This document shows positions 5,978-7,737 of a stretch of 7,737 nt of DNA, one piece after another. The position numbers and the translations under genes are program-made. The stretch is taken from the NCBI GenBank assembly GCA_910585255.1, contig CAJUEI010000179.1:1-7737 (forward strand). Reading direction: 5' to 3'. The number at the start of each line of letters is the position of its first letter. Within the stretch, counting starts at the first letter, position 1. The DNA is from an uncultured Lachnospiraceae bacterium. GTDB lineage: Bacteria > Bacillota > Clostridia > Lachnospirales > Lachnospiraceae. Under the pieces are notes generated by a model. The model did not search any database. It was not told the origin of the DNA and was given only the letters and a program-made list of their open reading frames with translations.

Positions 5978-6042
5978 TGTGCTGCTTTTGTAAAAATAGA
6001 TTTATTTTTAATAAATTTCCGAGATTTGAGCCAAGCAGCACA
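5978..6042 (-). promoter_or_regulatory. nested intercistronic stem-loop between binding protein and permease genes
   Basis: A perfect 10-bp inverted repeat (TGTGCTGCTT at 5978-5987, complement at 6033-6042) encloses 45 nt. The interior contains a second, A/T-only inverted repeat of 7 bp (6000-6006 with 6010-6016, 3-nt loop). In the transcript this gives a two-tier hairpin ending 5 nt before the permease ribosome site. There is no poly-U run after the outer stem on the minus strand, so it is unlikely to be a full terminator. In other transporter operons, such as malE-malF, intercistronic hairpins stabilise the binding-protein message and lower permease expression; the same role is inferred here. 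Confidence 0.6.
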
Positions 6043-6073
6043 CAGACACAATCCCTGTTAAGCTGCCAGATTC

Positions 6074-7498
6074 TTATTGGTTTACTTCTACTCCAAGTGA
6101 CTGCTGTGCAGAAGACCACTTTTGATTCCATTCTGTCATAATATCCTCTAATGTTCTGCTGCCGAAAAGAGCTGCCTCTAAAATCTCACAGTCTGGATAG
6201 TCATCATTGTTAATTCCGACTTCACTTTCAATATTGACGTTATCAAATAAGTCTTCTTCTCCTTCTGCTGCCGGATTATTGGATAATAATTCTACTCCTG
6301 CAAAACCGGATAATACATCTGGAAGTTCTCCGTCTTTCCGTGCTGGGATGCTTCCTTCATCTTTATAGATTGTGGATTCTTCAATTAACCATTTTACATA
6401 GACCATAGCTGCAATCTGATTCTCTGTTGTTGCTTTGCAGTTAATTCCAAACCCATAATTTCCGCCTGCACTTGCATATTGTTTTCCGTTGACTGAAATC
6501 GGGAATGGCATATATTTTACATCGTCTGGTGTATCTCCTGCATCTTTGCACTGCTGTACAGCCCCAGATCCCAATACCATAGTAGCGATTTCTCCTTTAT
6601 TAATCATACCTTTTGAAGACTCCCAGTCGGTACTTGCTGGATCTTCTTCTACTAATTTACGGGCAACGGATTCATACATAGTATAGTATACGGCATAAGG
6701 TCCTGTCATATCGTCTCTCTTGGTAAATGGGTCCTGCATATGAGGCATTTTGTTCTTAAAGTCTGGATCTCCGGTACATACAATATCAGTATAGGCATCC
6801 CAAGCCCCCATAGGCCATCCTGCTGCAAAGTTAGTATAGAGCGGAACGGCATCTGTGTTGTCTTTAATTAACTGAAGATCTGCTAAAAATTCATCCGGCG
6901 TCTTTGGAAGTTCTGTAATTCCTGCCTCTTCCCAGATTCTGGAATTATATAATACCCCCCCAGCAGTACCGCCGTTGGCAATTCCATATACTTTTCCTTC
7001 AAAACTTTTTTCTGTACAGAAGTTATAGATCGGATCTAATGTATTAAAATCTCCAAAGCAAGTGAAATACTTTGATAAATCCATCTTGCTTACGGAAGTA
7101 GGAATAAAGCAGACATCTCCCCAATCTCCTGTCGTAAGCCGAAGCTGCAGAGACTGTTCATAATCTGTAATTCCCTCATATTCAACTGTAATATTCGGAT
7201 ATAAACTCATAAACGCATCTGCATATTCCTTGCACTTTGTATCTACAATATCTGTACGATTGGTCAAAACTTTAATACTTGCTGTCAGATCGGTGTAATC
7301 CCCTTCTCCGTTTGGCTCTGTCCGAAGTTTAATCGAATCAATCGTTGGAATTGTTGATGCCGTTTCCCCTCCTTTATTTTGATTACTGGAATTGTTATTA
7401 GTAGTAGTTGGAGTTGTATTTCCTCCATTTCCACATCCAGCCAGCTGCAGTGCCATAACAGCAACTAATCCCACACTTACCATTTTTTTAAGCTTCAT
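6074..7498 (-). CDS. sugar ABC transporter solute-binding lipoprotein
   Basis: A 474-residue extracellular solute-binding protein (family 1), the substrate receptor of the importer. It starts with a lipoprotein signal peptide: KLKK, a hydrophobic stretch, then the lipobox LAGC with Cys22 as the predicted lipidated residue. A flexible Asn/Thr/Ser/Gly-rich linker follows at about 23-48. The body shows the alternating pattern of sugar-binding proteins, including VLYNSRIWEEAGITELPKTP at about 182-201 and a C-terminal region rich in acidic residues (EGEEDLFDNVNIESEVGINN). The start is supported by GGAGGT 6 nt upstream. It is the first gene of the transporter cluster, behind a 239-nt AT-rich region, and is separated from the permeases by a hairpin. 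Position next to mannan-oligosaccharide enzymes suggests beta-mannooligosaccharides as ligand, but the sequence alone does not fix this. Confidence 0.92.
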   Translation of the reverse strand: MKLKKMVSVGLVAVMALQLAGCGNGGNTTPTTTNNNSSNQNKGGETASTIPTIDSIKLRTEPNGEGDYTDLTASIKVLTNRTDIVDTKCKEYADAFMSLYPNITVEYEGITDYEQSLQLRLTTGDWGDVCFIPTSVSKMDLSKYFTCFGDFNTLDPIYNFCTEKSFEGKVYGIANGGTAGGVLYNSRIWEEAGITELPKTPDEFLADLQLIKDNTDAVPLYTNFAAGWPMGAWDAYTDIVCTGDPDFKNKMPHMQDPFTKRDDMTGPYAVYYTMYESVARKLVEEDPASTDWESSKGMINKGEIATMVLGSGAVQQCKDAGDTPDDVKYMPFPISVNGKQYASAGGNYGFGINCKATTENQIAAMVYVKWLIEESTIYKDEGSIPARKDGELPDVLSGFAGVELLSNNPAAEGEEDLFDNVNIESEVGINNDDYPDCEILEAALFGSRTLEDIMTEWNQKWSSAQQSLGVEVNQ

Positions 7499-7504
7499 AA
7501 TGTT

Positions 7505-7510
7505 ACCTCC
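7505..7510 (-). promoter_or_regulatory. ribosome binding site of the binding-protein gene
   Basis: GGAGGT on the minus strand, 6 nt before the ATG at 7498. Strength and spacing are near ideal, in keeping with the high expression expected for a binding protein. Confidence 0.75.
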
Positions 7511-7534
7511 GTTTAATAAATTTTATTTATTTTT

Positions 7535-7549
7535 AACTTAAATTAAGTT
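7535..7549. promoter_or_regulatory. AACTTAA-A-TTAAGTT palindrome, possible operator
   Basis: A perfect 7-bp inverted repeat with a 1-bp centre. It overlaps the -10 box of the nearer promoter candidate, where a repressor could block initiation. The half-site AACTTAA recurs at 7665-7671, just at the -35 region of the second promoter candidate. AT-rich background makes chance palindromes common, and no regulator gene is visible in the window. Confidence 0.3.
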
Positions 7550-7573
7550 TACCACTTTTTTATAAAAATGCAA
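7546..7573 (-). promoter_or_regulatory. candidate sigma-70-type promoter for the transporter genes (near)
   Basis: Minus strand: TTGCAT at 7568-7573, 16-nt spacer, TAAACT at 7546-7551. Both boxes are partial matches. It would give a leader of roughly 40 nt before the binding-protein start and overlaps the palindrome at 7535-7549. Confidence 0.3.
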
Positions 7574-7636
7574 GAATAAATTAATAAAAAACCTATTTTC
7601 TCTATTTTTTATTTAATTTTAATTATTTTTTTGTGA

Positions 7637-7666
7637 ATTATGTATAATATTATTTCGATATTTCAA
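7637..7666 (-). promoter_or_regulatory. candidate sigma-70-type promoter for the transporter genes (far)
   Basis: Minus strand: TTGAAA at 7661-7666, 18-nt spacer, CATAAT at 7637-7642, five of six consensus bases in each box. It would give a leader of about 130 nt. The whole region is very AT-rich, so other similar matches exist. Confidence 0.35.
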
Positions 7667-7737
7667 CTTAATTTATTTTATAAATTAATTGATTTTTTAA
7701 TCTTATCAAGGAAGTCCCCCGCTTCTAAGCCGCCAAG

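Noticed and set aside
5962..6051. 30-residue N-terminal extension of the MalF-type permease
   Set aside because: The codons lie across the intercistronic hairpin, and the ATG at 5961 has a near-ideal GGAGG; the extension has no transporter-like character.
7678..7737. C-terminal end of an upstream minus-strand gene (about 19 codons, stop at 7678)
   Set aside because: The frame is open but short, ends in low-complexity AT-rich sequence and shows no recognisable motif.

Overview
The window looks like a piece of a low-to-moderate GC Firmicutes genome, most likely a gut Lachnospiraceae (Roseburia / Blautia / Ruminococcus-like). This is inferred from the protein types, the strong GGAGG ribosome sites, the AT-rich promoters and the gene content. 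No rRNA or taxonomic marker is present. All well-supported genes lie on the minus strand, so the locus is transcribed from the right edge to the left.

Right half (7498 to 4108): a carbohydrate ABC importer, made of a solute-binding lipoprotein, a 112-nt intercistronic gap with a nested hairpin, a MalF-type permease and a MalG-type permease. No ATPase gene is present, as is usual for Firmicutes importers that borrow a shared MsmX/UgpC-type ATPase. Left half (3468 to 1): a GH130 phosphorylase resembling beta-1,4-mannooligosaccharide phosphorylase, a cellobiose 2-epimerase, a second GH130 enzyme resembling 4-O-beta-D-mannosyl-D-glucose phosphorylase and, cut by the window edge, the first codons of what looks like mannose-6-phosphate isomerase (manA).

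Together these describe phosphorolytic use of beta-mannan oligosaccharides. Imported mannooligosaccharides are shortened by phosphate to mannose 1-phosphate. The epimerase converts the reducing-end mannose of mannobiose to glucose. Mannosyl-glucose phosphorylase then splits Man-Glc into mannose 1-phosphate plus glucose. After a phosphomannomutase step (gene not seen here), ManA would lead to fructose 6-phosphate.

The most unusual part is the 639-nt gap between the transporter and enzyme genes (3469-4107). It holds two 136-bp structured elements in opposite orientation (3551-3686 and 3937-4072). Their 84-bp cores are 83/84 identical. Each core is flanked by 22-bp arms that are complementary within a copy. 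The arms share CTGAA at the outer end and TCTGT at the inner end, but the 12 bp between differ at 8 positions between copies, and every difference is compensated on the opposite arm. This is strong covariation and suggests a dispersed element whose long hairpin is kept while its sequence changes. The 250 bp between the copies contains degenerate direct repeats and a 9-bp tandem repeat. One copy lies in the likely 5' leader of the enzyme operon and overlaps a 60-codon GTG-start frame of doubtful reality.
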